NCBI GenBank assembly: GCA_016297895.1
Contig: JAEDFS010000062.1
Location: 1 to 9,815, forward strand
DNA: 9,815 nucleotides
Origin: Marvinbryantia sp.
Lineage (GTDB): Bacteria > Bacillota > Clostridia > Lachnospirales > Lachnospiraceae
Direction of reading: 5' to 3'
Positions 1 to 7,735 of the stretch are shown here, piece by piece (positions within the stretch are counted from its first letter, which is position 1; each line of letters opens with the position of its first letter). Below the pieces are notes generated by a model that saw only the letters and a program-made list of their open reading frames with translations, was not told the DNA's origin and did not search any database. The translations under genes were made by a program, and so were the position numbers.

Positions 1-1215
1 ACAGCAGCCGCCTTTCTTTCCCTGCTTTGCCTGATACAATGCCTGATCCGCCCTTTCCAGAACCTTTGCAGAAGGATATTCCTCCATTTTGCACATGACG
101 ATTCCACAGGAAACAGACGCATGTATTCCATCCTGAACCATGATCTCACTGCTGGCTTTACAGATATCCTCTCCCTTTCTGACAATGCTCTTTACGGAGC
201 TGATACATCGTAAGACGACCGCAAACTCATCTCCACCGTAACGGCACAGGATATCTCCCTTTCGGGTATGGGCTCGCAGAAGGTCTGCAAACTGCCGCAG
301 TATCTCATCACCGGCCTCATGACCATACCGGTCATTGACGGCTTTCATATTGTCCAGGTCTAAGAAATACACAGCGAGCGGCAGATCTTCCTGACGCAGA
401 GAATCAATGGCAGAAAAGAATCCTCTCCGATTCAAAAGTCCCGTCAGATAATCCCTGCACGCCTCATTTCTCAGTGCCTGCTCTCTCTTTTCAAAGGAAG
501 CCATGCTGAGCAGACGGTTTACCCGTTTCTGCAGATCACGCAAGGGGTGACGTTTGCAAAGGAAGTCTTCCGTATCCAGTTCCATGATCAGTTCATCCGA
601 TACATCACATAAAGGCATCGTAGAAAGGACCGGGATTCTCCAGAGAATCAGATCCCGACGCATTTCTTCCAGAAAAACGGATGCGCCATGATCCGGAAGG
701 CTCACGCTTAAAATGACCAGTGAGATATGGGATCCGTATAATTTCGCAAGGTTGATCGCATCTTGTACATTTCCTGTCTCCCAGATCTTATATTGACCGG
801 ACAAAAACCGGGTAACACGTTTCCGGTAATCTTCATCCTCATCTACAATCAGAATACTCTCTTTTCCCTCTTCTTCACTGTACTTTTTCAGATCTGCCGT
901 CGGTGACACAGGATTTCTCTGCAAAAGCTTCTCAAATTCCTCATCCGGCATAGGCTTTGCGAAAAGATAACCCTGTACATAATCACAGCCGATCTCCCGC
1001 AGCCGTTCCAGCTGGGTCCTTGTTTCCACTCCTTCTGCCACCACGCTCATATTCATCCATCGTGCCAGACTGACGATAAACCTGAGGATTCCCTGCTGGG
1101 TCGGCTTGGCTGTCTCATTCTGGATAAACTTCATATCCAGCTTCAGGATATCCACTTTCATCTGATTGAGCATATTCAAAGACGAATAGCCACTCCCAAA
1201 GTCATCCATCTCCAC
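1..1215 (-). pseudogene. 3' part of the interrupted c-di-GMP gene: end of EAL, degenerate receiver, active GGDEF
   Basis: This is the downstream remainder of the gene that starts at 2765. The minus frame is open without a stop from 1215 to the window edge (405 codons), so the C-terminus lies outside. It begins inside an EAL phosphodiesterase domain with MDDFGSGYSSL, then VDILKLDMKF, VVAEGVET and QGYLFAKPMP, so the second half of the EAL active site is intact. A receiver-like domain follows at about 861-520. Its phosphoacceptor Asp is replaced by Ser (LVILSVSLPD), so it should not be phosphorylated. The last domain is a GGDEF diguanylate cyclase with an intact YGGDEF (GGDEF at 223-237) and an RxxD product-inhibition site (RKGD, five residues before GGDEF). 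It has no start codon or ribosome binding site of its own that I trust. It is probably not translated, or only by reinitiation, while the repeat at 1219-1343 is present. Confidence 0.85.
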
Positions 1216-1217
1216 AA

Positions 1218-2765
1218 TCAAAGACCCCGCTGCAAGCAACGGGGTATCAAGCTTGTAGCGCTGCAGAGCAGCGGGGTATTTGACCCTCGCGGCAGTCGCC
1301 AAATATCCGCACAAGTGCGGCTACTTGGCTCGTTGCTCGCGGGAATAAAACCAAGTTTGCGAAGCCGATCTACCGTTTCAATGATCTGTGCAGGGTTTTC
1401 CGTATAGGCGCTCTCTGTCAGTTCCAGATGAAGCTGCTTTGCCTCTATCTCGTATTTTCGGAGCATTCCCTGCAGAGTCTCGATCAGATCAGATTGATAT
1501 ACATCTGCTCTGGACACATTGACAGAGACCGGAATCGGTGCATATCCTTTTTCCCTCCAGTCACGAAGGATCACACATACCCGTTCCCAGACATACTGGT
1601 CCAACTGGGTGATAAAACCATTCTTCTCAAACAGGGGAATAAACTCCCCGGGAGACATAAAGCCCCACTCCGGATGGATCCAGCGCACCAGCGCCTCCGC
1701 ACCGGCCAGCTCATCGTCATGGAGACTGTACTTAGGCTGAAGATATACGGTAAACTGTCCTTCCTTCAGCGCTGTCTCCATGGAATCCGTGATCGCCTGC
1801 TCCCGCAGCATCCTGCCTCGAAGTGCATCATCATATACAGCTATCCATTCATTGTAGTGGCCTTTGATACTGTCCGCAGCAAGAAATGCCCGGTCACACA
1901 TCTGTTCTACCGGCACAGACCTGTCGGTGATCTCATAAACACCCCATTTGATCATCACGTCTCTGTTGGAAGAAACATGGCCATTCTGCAATTTTTCCTC
2001 CATCCGTTTCCGAGCCTTCAGCTCCTGTTCCTTCTTCAAAAGAAAAACAAACCGATCCGCTGCATAACGCCCGCAGATTCCGTCTGTTTCCACCATATTA
2101 CGTGTCGTCTCTGCCACCTGTTTCAGCAAACGGTCTCCTGCCGGAGTGCCGAAAATATCATTATACAATTTAAAATTCTCAATATTGGAACAGATGAGTG
2201 TATACTCCTCATCCGGATTGTCCGCTAACTGTTCTCGCACCTTCTGATAAAAAAATTCTTTACTGTAAACCCCAGTCAGCCTGTCATACTGAAACTGGTT
2301 GACCATTGCTGCCGTCTCTCTCAGCTTTATAATGCTGGCCACACGATGAAGAATGATCTGTGGACGGTAGGGCTTCGGAACGAAATCTGTGGCTCCGCAG
2401 GACAATGCGGCTATTTCATCCTTCTCGCTGTCACTCTGAGTCATCACAATGACCGGAATCAGGGTCAGATTCTCATCTTCACCGACCCGCTTCAGAAACG
2501 TCATTCCATCCATCACAGGCATCATAAGATCCAATAGGATCAGATCGATTCCCGATCGGTTCTGCTTCAGGATCTCCAGCGCCTGCTGACCGTTTTCTGC
2601 TTCAACCACAGCATATTTCTGTGTCAGGATCTCACAAAGCATTTCTCTGTTCAGATTGTTGTCCTCCACAACCAAAATTCGTTTCTTTGGCATCTTTTTC
2701 GTATTCCTCTTCTTTCTGACGATTTCCGGTTCCTTATCCCTGAAGCCTTCGTTGTAATTTTGCAT
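1218..2765 (-). CDS. Truncated response regulator, REC - degenerate GGDEF - partial EAL (5' fragment of interrupted gene)
   Basis: The reading frame is 515 codons, of which the first 473 are native. Residues 28-145 form a receiver domain with acidic D35, phosphoacceptor D79 (LLDLMMP) and K131 (PKPY). Residues about 155-310 form a GGDEF fold whose signature has become AADRF (235-239), so it is likely inactive as a cyclase. From about 325 an EAL domain starts: E357-A358-L359, N416 (VNVS) and E448 (LELTES) are present. The native sequence stops at LRKLGF (residue 473). The next 42 residues are read from the inserted repeat and end at a TGA at its far edge. The peptide therefore lacks the DDFG half of the EAL site and should have no phosphodiesterase activity. 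There is no clear Shine-Dalgarno before the ATG at 2765; Met25 (MPKKRILVVEDN) is an alternative start. The intact protein would exceed 879 residues. Confidence 0.85.
   Translation of the reverse strand: MQNYNEGFRDKEPEIVRKKRNTKKMPKKRILVVEDNNLNREMLCEILTQKYAVVEAENGQQALEILKQNRSGIDLILLDLMMPVMDGMTFLKRVGEDENLTLIPVIVMTQSDSEKDEIAALSCGATDFVPKPYRPQIILHRVASIIKLRETAAMVNQFQYDRLTGVYSKEFFYQKVREQLADNPDEEYTLICSNIENFKLYNDIFGTPAGDRLLKQVAETTRNMVETDGICGRYAADRFVFLLKKEQELKARKRMEEKLQNGHVSSNRDVMIKWGVYEITDRSVPVEQMCDRAFLAADSIKGHYNEWIAVYDDALRGRMLREQAITDSMETALKEGQFTVYLQPKYSLHDDELAGAEALVRWIHPEWGFMSPGEFIPLFEKNGFITQLDQYVWERVCVILRDWREKGYAPIPVSVNVSRADVYQSDLIETLQGMLRKYEIEAKQLHLELTESAYTENPAQIIETVDRLRKLGFIPASNEPSSRTCADIWRLPRGSNTPLLCSATSLIPRCLQRGL
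1219..1343 (-). repeat. Copy 1 of a 125-bp structured repeat, inserted in the EAL domain
   Basis: This copy is identical over its full length to the reverse complement of 8914-9038. Identity extends to 1216-1350 (135 bp) because both copies are flanked by TTTTATT on one side and ATT on the other. ATT at 1344-1346 and 1216-1218 could be a 3-bp target duplication. Removing 128 bp restores G-F-I-V-E-M-D-D-F-G, the expected EAL consensus around the DDFG motif. The repeat adds a frame shift (128 is not a multiple of three) and an in-frame TGA. It encodes no protein and has no clear terminal inverted repeats. It lies in the same sense as the gene it interrupts, taking the strand starting CCCGCGAGC as sense. 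Confidence 0.9.
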
Positions 2766-2787
2766 GACATTTTGTAATTTTAATTTA

Positions 2788-2815
2788 CATATAAAATCAC
2801 GTCGAATTATGTCAG
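2788..2815 (-). promoter_or_regulatory. Possible promoter of the interrupted c-di-GMP gene
   Basis: On the minus strand CTGACA (2810-2815) is followed after 16 bases by TATATG (2788-2793), about 23 bases before the ATG at 2765. The -35 matches five of six consensus bases, while the -10 is weak. The surrounding region is very AT-rich, so chance matches are easy. The start site would give a leader too short for a good ribosome binding site, which may favour initiation at Met25. Confidence 0.3.
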
Positions 2816-2913
2816 AACCATTTTTATCATATCATTTTCCATTCTGAAAATCAACAGGAACCACACGAGCGAAATACATTGTCATTTTAAATTACATTCA
2901 TTTGCAATTCATC

Positions 2914-2942
2914 TTGCACAATTCTTTTATTATGATTATAAT
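2914..2942 (+). promoter_or_regulatory. Promoter of the HTH-protein gene
   Basis: TTGCAC (2914-2919), a 17-base spacer and a perfect TATAAT (2937-2942) form a sigma-A-type promoter. Transcription should start near 2949, giving a leader of about 48 bases before the ATG at 2997. The 231-base divergent spacer 2766-2996 is strongly AT-rich and probably holds control sites for both divergent genes. I see no c-di-GMP riboswitch or clear operator palindrome in it. Confidence 0.6.
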
Positions 2943-2982
2943 TGAAAGAAGGTACTGAACAGATACGAAAAAAGCTTTAAAA

Positions 2983-2988
2983 AAGGAG
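2983..2988 (+). promoter_or_regulatory. Ribosome binding site of the HTH-protein gene
   Basis: AAGGAG lies eight bases before the ATG at 2997. This strong Shine-Dalgarno fixes the start of the 513-residue reading frame. Confidence 0.75.
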
Positions 2989-2996
2989 TCAAAGAT

Positions 2997-4538
2997 ATGA
3001 TACCGTTTTCAGAAAAGCTGTCATTTCTGATGCATCTTGCCAATACCAGCAACAAGGAGCTGGCTGCCGAACTGAATGTGAATCCTTCTCTGATCAGTCT
3101 TCTGCGCACCGGCAAGAGAAAGCTTGCCAGGAATCCTGTCTACTCAAAAAAAATGGCGGACTTTTTTGCACATCGCTGCACCGCTTCTTTCCAGAGACAG
3201 GCCCTGTCCGAAACGCTGGGTGTGGTCTCCATCAGTTCATCTCTCCCGGAGGAAGACGTATCAGACTGCATCGAACGATGGCTGCTGGGTCACGAAGAAC
3301 CGTCTGATATTATTCTTTCCGGCATCCAGAATCTGCCGAAACAGTTAAAAAAAATACCGGAATATCCGCTTACCTCTTCCTCTTCTTCCATGCCGGAGGG
3401 AGAATCCCTGTTCTTCTACGGGGAAGAAGGGCGGCGGGAGGTGTTTACCAGAGTCTTTAAGGAACTCTTCAAGCTGGAGACCCCATGTCCTATTCTTTTT
3501 GTAATTGATGACAATCTGGAATGGCTTCTGTCCGATTATCCACTGACTATAACGACCCAGTCACGGCTGAGGGAGCTGGCAAGCCTTGGCTTTACCTTTT
3601 ACCAGATCATGCCGCCGGCCAACTACATCAACCGTTATGCAGAATCCATGCAGTTCTGGCTGCCTCTTTATGCCACCGGTCAGGTCAAGCCCTACTATTA
3701 CCCTCGTCTTCGCGGAAATCTGTATCGTCACTCCATGATCGTCGTACCGGGACGCTGTGCCCAGTATGCCGCTTCGGTCGGTTCCGGCAGTACCTGTGAT
3801 ATCACAATGCTTACCACGGATAAGAAGCTGGTTGCTGCCTTCGAAAAACAATTTCAGGAATACCTGTCTCTGTGCCGGCCGTCCATGACAGTCCATCAGG
3901 ATACGAGACAGCTGTTCCCGCTTTTGAATACCCTTTTTACCTCCCACTGTGATACGATCCAGATGACAAACACCCTGTCTGCCACTACCCTGCCCCCGGA
4001 GCTTCTTAAGTCCTGTATCTTAGAAAGCAATCTTCCCGATTTTTCGCAGAGCCTTCAGCAGTGTCTTGATCATATTCCTCAGTTTGAAGAGCACCTTAGC
4101 CATGCAAGGCATATTGATATGGCACGGCTGGCTACAGCAGATGAGGTTCGCTCCGGAAACGTATACATCGCATCTCCCCATGCCATGTCTCCCGGGCATC
4201 CCCGATACACACCACAGACCTATATCCTGCATCTTCAGAATATTCTGCATCTCATGGATACTTATGAAAATTATTACTTTCTTCCCCTTCATGATCAGGA
4301 TGTCCCGGATTACAATCTGTATATCAGTGAAAGCGGACTGTCCCTGATTACCCGTACAGCGCCTCCGATCATCATGATGGAGATCCACCGTCAATTCATG
4401 GCAACCGCTCTCCAGGAGCATCTCCTTCGAAGAGCAGATGCAGTCGATTACACAGGTACTTTCAACAGGTCAAGTGTTCACATGGAACTTCGGGCTCTGA
4501 TACAGGAATTGAGTGCCCCTCCCCAAATCCGGCCTTAA
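2997..4538 (+). CDS. HTH (XRE-like) protein with a large C-terminal region of unknown function
   Basis: The protein has 513 residues. Residues about 5-45 read as a helix-turn-helix of the lambda-repressor/XRE type (KELAAELNVNPSLISLLRTGKRK), placing a DNA-binding domain at the N-terminus. The remaining roughly 450 residues match no family I can name. A stretch at about 140-300 alternates hydrophobic strands and acidic turns (PILFVIDDNLEWLL, SMIVVPGR), suggesting a soluble alpha/beta sensor domain. There is no signal peptide, membrane segment or catalytic signature that I see. It is divergent from the interrupted REC-GGDEF-EAL gene and convergent with the HD-GYP gene, so control of one or both c-di-GMP genes is possible, but this rests on position alone. 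The start is well supported by AAGGAG and an upstream TATAAT. At 513 residues it is far longer than ordinary XRE regulators, so it is not a simple phage-type repressor. Confidence 0.75.
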   Translation: MIPFSEKLSFLMHLANTSNKELAAELNVNPSLISLLRTGKRKLARNPVYSKKMADFFAHRCTASFQRQALSETLGVVSISSSLPEEDVSDCIERWLLGHEEPSDIILSGIQNLPKQLKKIPEYPLTSSSSSMPEGESLFFYGEEGRREVFTRVFKELFKLETPCPILFVIDDNLEWLLSDYPLTITTQSRLRELASLGFTFYQIMPPANYINRYAESMQFWLPLYATGQVKPYYYPRLRGNLYRHSMIVVPGRCAQYAASVGSGSTCDITMLTTDKKLVAAFEKQFQEYLSLCRPSMTVHQDTRQLFPLLNTLFTSHCDTIQMTNTLSATTLPPELLKSCILESNLPDFSQSLQQCLDHIPQFEEHLSHARHIDMARLATADEVRSGNVYIASPHAMSPGHPRYTPQTYILHLQNILHLMDTYENYYFLPLHDQDVPDYNLYISESGLSLITRTAPPIIMMEIHRQFMATALQEHLLRRADAVDYTGTFNRSSVHMELRALIQELSAPPQIRP

Positions 4539-4542
4539 TTCA

Positions 4543-4562
4543 GGAATGCCGCCGGCATTTCC
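4543..4562. terminator. Hairpin between convergent genes, weak bidirectional terminator
   Basis: GGAATGCC (4543-4550) pairs with GGCATTTCC (4554-4562) across a GCC loop with one bulged T. It fills the 25-base gap between the HTH gene stop (4538) and the HD-GYP gene stop (4564). There is no strong T-run immediately after it on either strand, so its efficiency is uncertain. Confidence 0.4.
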
Positions 4563-4563
4563 G

Positions 4564-7500
4564 TCAGATTTTCTCTCCCAGGCCTGAGACCACAAGCCGT
4601 CCCCGGCCTTTTTTCTTTGCCTCATAGAGTGCCCGATCTGAATCCTCATACATCTGGTTAAAGGTCGTTTGCCCTTTTGCAATGACAACCCCCACGGAAA
4701 TACCGGTTCCGCCTTCCGCCGTTTTTACCGTCATATTCAGTTTGTCAAAAATCTGCTGTGCCCGTTCCTGCATCTGTGCTTCTGTCGTTTTCCGATCAAA
4801 GAAGATCATCGCCGCAAACTCATCCCCTCCCATGCGGCAGGCACGGTCTTCCCTGCGAAGGGACTTTGTCAAAGCCTGTGCGACCAGAATCAGATATTTA
4901 TCTCCTTCGTGATGTCCGTAGGTATCATTATATTCTTTAAAACGATCCACATCCATCATAAGCATCATGATTTTCTCTTTTCCCTCCAGAATCTTCTGTT
5001 CCACATCACTGCGGAATGCAGCATGATTCAGAAGTCCGGTGAGAGAATCTCTGCGATAAGTGCTTTCCCAGTGGCTTAAGCGAACCTGGGCCTTTTTCTG
5101 TTCCTCATCTGTCAGCATTTTCATGGAATAGGTACTGGAAATATCGATAATGATGATTTCTGACCGTTCGTCCCGGACTGCGGAATCAAAATACACCCTT
5201 CCATAGCAGAATACATAGATATACGTTCCATCCTTGCGGCGAAGCCTGTGTTCCTGCAGCACAAAAGGTGATTTTGCCAGACGTGCATTGGTCTCACACA
5301 GATATTCCATACGTTCTTCTTCCGGGATCAGATCCGGCTGTCCCATAGAACGCTTCCGGACATCCTCCATCGTATACCCTGTCATTCCTTCAAAGTTCTC
5401 ATCTACCGATACGATCTTCATGGCCTCGTCCAGTACATAACGGCTGTAAGGAATCGGATGAACACTTGAAGTAGTTTCATTCACGGGAACCTCCCCGTTC
5501 TCCGACTGGTTTTCCTGCACATTCCCGGCAGGAGCAGACATCTCCTCCTGCTTCTCCGTATTCAAAGGATTTTCTTTCAGCATTTCCAGAAATTCAGACA
5601 CTATATAGGGATCAAACTGGGTACCTGCACAGCGCTTCAGTTCCTCCATCGCTTTGGAAACCGGCATGGCCGTTCTGTAGGAGCGGTCATTTGTCATAGC
5701 ATCATAAGCATCCACCACAGAGATCACCCGAGATAATAACGGAATGCTCTCCCTGCTCAGTCCATCCGGATATCCTTTTCCATCCCACCGTTCATGATGA
5801 TAGCGGATTTCCTCCGCCAGTTCCCGCAATTCATTATTACTGTTGGCAATTTCATATCCCTTCTCCGTATGGGACCGCAGAATTTTCCACTCATCCTCCG
5901 AAAGCTTTCCCGGTTTATTCAGAATTTCCAGAGGAATACCGATCTTTCCGATATCGTGCAGAAGACAAAGCAAAGACAATTTACTCTGCTGCATGTCCGT
6001 AAGCTCAATCCGTTTTCCCAGTGCTGCCCCCAGGATCTGGGTACGCTTCACATGGTGCTCCGTATCACTGTCGCATTCCTGCAGCGCACGGATCAGAGAG
6101 GTGATCATTTCTGAATGAATGGACTCCCGGTCGATCAGTTTCTTTGCCCGCATTGCTTTGATCGCAGTCTGGATCGCCCGGAAAAGATCCGGTGTCTCTT
6201 CTGTGGCACTGCTGACAGCATACTGTATGTTCCCATCAAAATGCTCCTTCACCTTTGCCAGGCACTCCAGCATTTCTTCTTCCTCGCTTCGGCTGCAAAG
6301 TGCGATCAGATTTGCCTCTATTCCACGCACATAATAAGTCCTCTTCGGGAAATACTGCCGCATAGTATCTGCAAGGATCTTGATTTTCTGATTACCCGCC
6401 TGGTTCCCCATGGTACTGTTGATCACCGACAGACTGTTAATATCACAGACTGCCACTCCCACCGGAAATACAAAATGTCCTCTGCTTTCTCCCGCAAACC
6501 GCTGAAAGCTTTCCCAGTTCTGAAACCCGGTTAGAAGATCCGTTTCCAGTGCAGCATCAGAAAACACAAACATCTGTCCCAGATACTGTTTCTTTTCATT
6601 TTTCAGACTTCTGATATCACATCTTAAAGGTCTTTCTTCCGTTCCGTGCTTGATATAGCACTGCACTGACATGCCATTTTCCGCTGTTTTCAGATTCAGC
6701 GGCAAATTATAGCAAGTCAGGAAATCCTTCAGACAGGCACACCGGTCTGAGGAAATTCCGCCCAGCAGATAATCTGCCCTCTCATTATGAAGGATCAGAT
6801 CGTCATTATAATCAAACAAAACGATCCCCTGTCCAATATTTTCAAAAATGTTGGTTTTTAAATGATTCAGCATTCCATGAGTGGAGTAGTTAAAACAGCT
6901 CCAATACAGAAGAAATGACGTGAAACTGTACCCGCATATGGAATAATCCAGAAGGTTATACACGTTCTCACCGGGCCAGAACAGAAAGATTCCGTTCACA
7001 AGCACAATAGCCAGAATACCCAGAATCACGTATCCGTACTGTGTCCGATACTCTCTGGGAATCCGGCACATTTTCCGTATGAGCAGAGCCAGGACCACAG
7101 CCACAATAATATAGGAAAACAGCAGATGCATCAGGTATAAAGGCTTCATCTGATAGCTGTATTTTGCGATATATGTACCTCTCTGAACATAACTGACGGC
7201 GATCTCACAAAACGGATTCACAGCAAACACGACCGTCTCAAACAATGCATACAGCAGAACAAACCCCATGATCTTTTTTCCGACTTTTGTAAACTTTCCT
7301 TTGGTAAAATACACGGTAAAGATCAGAAGACAGATCAGCATATAATCAATACTGATAAAATAAATACTCGACATAATGGACATGCAAAGATAATTGTCAC
7401 TGAGAATACTGACCAGATAACTGATATCTACAATGGCTGCCCCCGCACAGGCAAACCCCAGATACCTTCCTGTGGTCTTATTTTTCTGAACAGACTTCAC

Positions 7501-7572
7501 ACACAGCTGCGTATCTGTCAATGCGATCAAAACAGAAATTATGATATAAACGATCAATACTATCTTATCCAT
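4564..7572 (-). CDS. Membrane c-di-GMP protein: 7TM - PAS - degenerate GGDEF - HD-GYP - PAS - GGDEF
   Basis: The protein has 1002 residues from the preferred start. Residues 1-230 hold about seven hydrophobic helices, like the 7TM sensor module found on some histidine kinases. A PAS-like domain follows (about 240-340). A GGDEF fold at about 345-480 has lost its signature (RGIEANL where RYGGDEF is expected). An HD-GYP phosphodiesterase domain (about 500-665) shows LHDIGKIGIP with HD at 539-540, HTEKG, HHERWDGKGYPDG (592-604) and DAYDAMTNDRSYR. A polar linker and a second PAS domain (about 706-816) precede a GGDEF cyclase with intact MGGDEF (915-919) and an RRED inhibition site (906-909). It therefore carries complete motifs for both making and degrading c-di-GMP, at the inner face of the membrane. 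An upstream ATG at 7608 gives 1014 residues but lacks a ribosome binding site and would start only about 15 bases from the predicted transcript start. Confidence 0.88.
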   Translation of the reverse strand: MDKIVLIVYIIISVLIALTDTQLCVKSVQKNKTTGRYLGFACAGAAIVDISYLVSILSDNYLCMSIMSSIYFISIDYMLICLLIFTVYFTKGKFTKVGKKIMGFVLLYALFETVVFAVNPFCEIAVSYVQRGTYIAKYSYQMKPLYLMHLLFSYIIVAVVLALLIRKMCRIPREYRTQYGYVILGILAIVLVNGIFLFWPGENVYNLLDYSICGYSFTSFLLYWSCFNYSTHGMLNHLKTNIFENIGQGIVLFDYNDDLILHNERADYLLGGISSDRCACLKDFLTCYNLPLNLKTAENGMSVQCYIKHGTEERPLRCDIRSLKNEKKQYLGQMFVFSDAALETDLLTGFQNWESFQRFAGESRGHFVFPVGVAVCDINSLSVINSTMGNQAGNQKIKILADTMRQYFPKRTYYVRGIEANLIALCSRSEEEEMLECLAKVKEHFDGNIQYAVSSATEETPDLFRAIQTAIKAMRAKKLIDRESIHSEMITSLIRALQECDSDTEHHVKRTQILGAALGKRIELTDMQQSKLSLLCLLHDIGKIGIPLEILNKPGKLSEDEWKILRSHTEKGYEIANSNNELRELAEEIRYHHERWDGKGYPDGLSRESIPLLSRVISVVDAYDAMTNDRSYRTAMPVSKAMEELKRCAGTQFDPYIVSEFLEMLKENPLNTEKQEEMSAPAGNVQENQSENGEVPVNETTSSVHPIPYSRYVLDEAMKIVSVDENFEGMTGYTMEDVRKRSMGQPDLIPEEERMEYLCETNARLAKSPFVLQEHRLRRKDGTYIYVFCYGRVYFDSAVRDERSEIIIIDISSTYSMKMLTDEEQKKAQVRLSHWESTYRRDSLTGLLNHAAFRSDVEQKILEGKEKIMMLMMDVDRFKEYNDTYGHHEGDKYLILVAQALTKSLRREDRACRMGGDEFAAMIFFDRKTTEAQMQERAQQIFDKLNMTVKTAEGGTGISVGVVIAKGQTTFNQMYEDSDRALYEAKKKGRGRLVVSGLGEKI
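4594..4614 (+). terminator. Possible intrinsic terminator for the HTH-protein gene
   Basis: A short GC stem AAGCCG / CGGCCTT (4594-4610) is followed by six T residues (4609-4614) on the plus strand. It lies inside the last codons of the convergent HD-GYP gene, so it would stop plus-strand transcripts while being read as code on the other strand. The stem is short and imperfect. Confidence 0.35.
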
Positions 7573-7578
7573 AAGCGG

Positions 7579-7584
7579 CTCCCT
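7579..7584 (-). promoter_or_regulatory. Ribosome binding site deciding the HD-GYP gene start
   Basis: AGGGAG sits six bases before the ATG at 7572 on the minus strand. The ATG at 7608 has no purine-rich site at proper distance. Starting at 7572 gives MDKIVLIVYIII, placing the first membrane helix at the very N-terminus, as expected for a 7TM module. Confidence 0.65.
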
Positions 7585-7629
7585 CAGTTTTCCGGCTGTA
7601 TCTGCCATAATTCATTCACTCATGTCATT

Positions 7630-7658
7630 ATTATACTCTCAGTTTTTTCATCTGTCAT
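7630..7658 (-). promoter_or_regulatory. Promoter of the 7TM/HD-GYP/GGDEF gene
   Basis: On the minus strand ATGACA (7653-7658) is separated by 17 bases from a perfect TATAAT (7630-7635). Transcription would begin near 7623, about 50 bases before the ATG at 7572. The promoter lies directly after the acyltransferase terminator, so the gene is probably transcribed independently of it. Confidence 0.65.
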
Positions 7659-7666
7659 CTATATTT

Positions 7667-7700
7667 AAAAGGAGCTTTCAGGAATATTCCCAAAAGCTCT
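7667..7700 (-). terminator. Intrinsic terminator of the acyltransferase gene
   Basis: Read on the minus strand, GAGCUUU and AAAGCUC form the lower stem. U-G and G-U pairs continue it into GGAA/UUCC around a tight loop, about 13 pairs in all, followed by UUUU. On the plus strand two of these positions would be mismatched, so the minus strand is the functional one. It lies 36 bases after the acyltransferase stop and is nearly identical to the hairpin at 9059-9086. Confidence 0.75.
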
Positions 7701-7735
7701 ATTCCTCTCCATCTGTTTTTTGAAGATCTTCCGTT

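Noticed and set aside
1219..1343. Repeat copy 1 as a group I or group II intron
   Set aside because: 125 bp is far below the size of known bacterial self-splicing introns, and no catalytic core or intron-encoded protein is visible. Precise frame restoration is kept only as a question for RNA data.
1219..1343. Repeat as a classical MITE with terminal inverted repeats
   Set aside because: The ends (CCCGCGAGC and CAAAGACCCC when read inward) do not match; the palindromes are internal.
1428..2228. A 266-codon plus-strand reading frame
   Set aside because: It lies wholly antisense to the receiver-GGDEF-EAL gene, whose domain motifs are clear, and its translation has no recognisable domain.
2766..2996. 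A c-di-GMP riboswitch in the divergent spacer
   Set aside because: No GEMM-type conserved core or suitable paired arms seen on either strand; the leader of the HTH gene is only about 48 bases.
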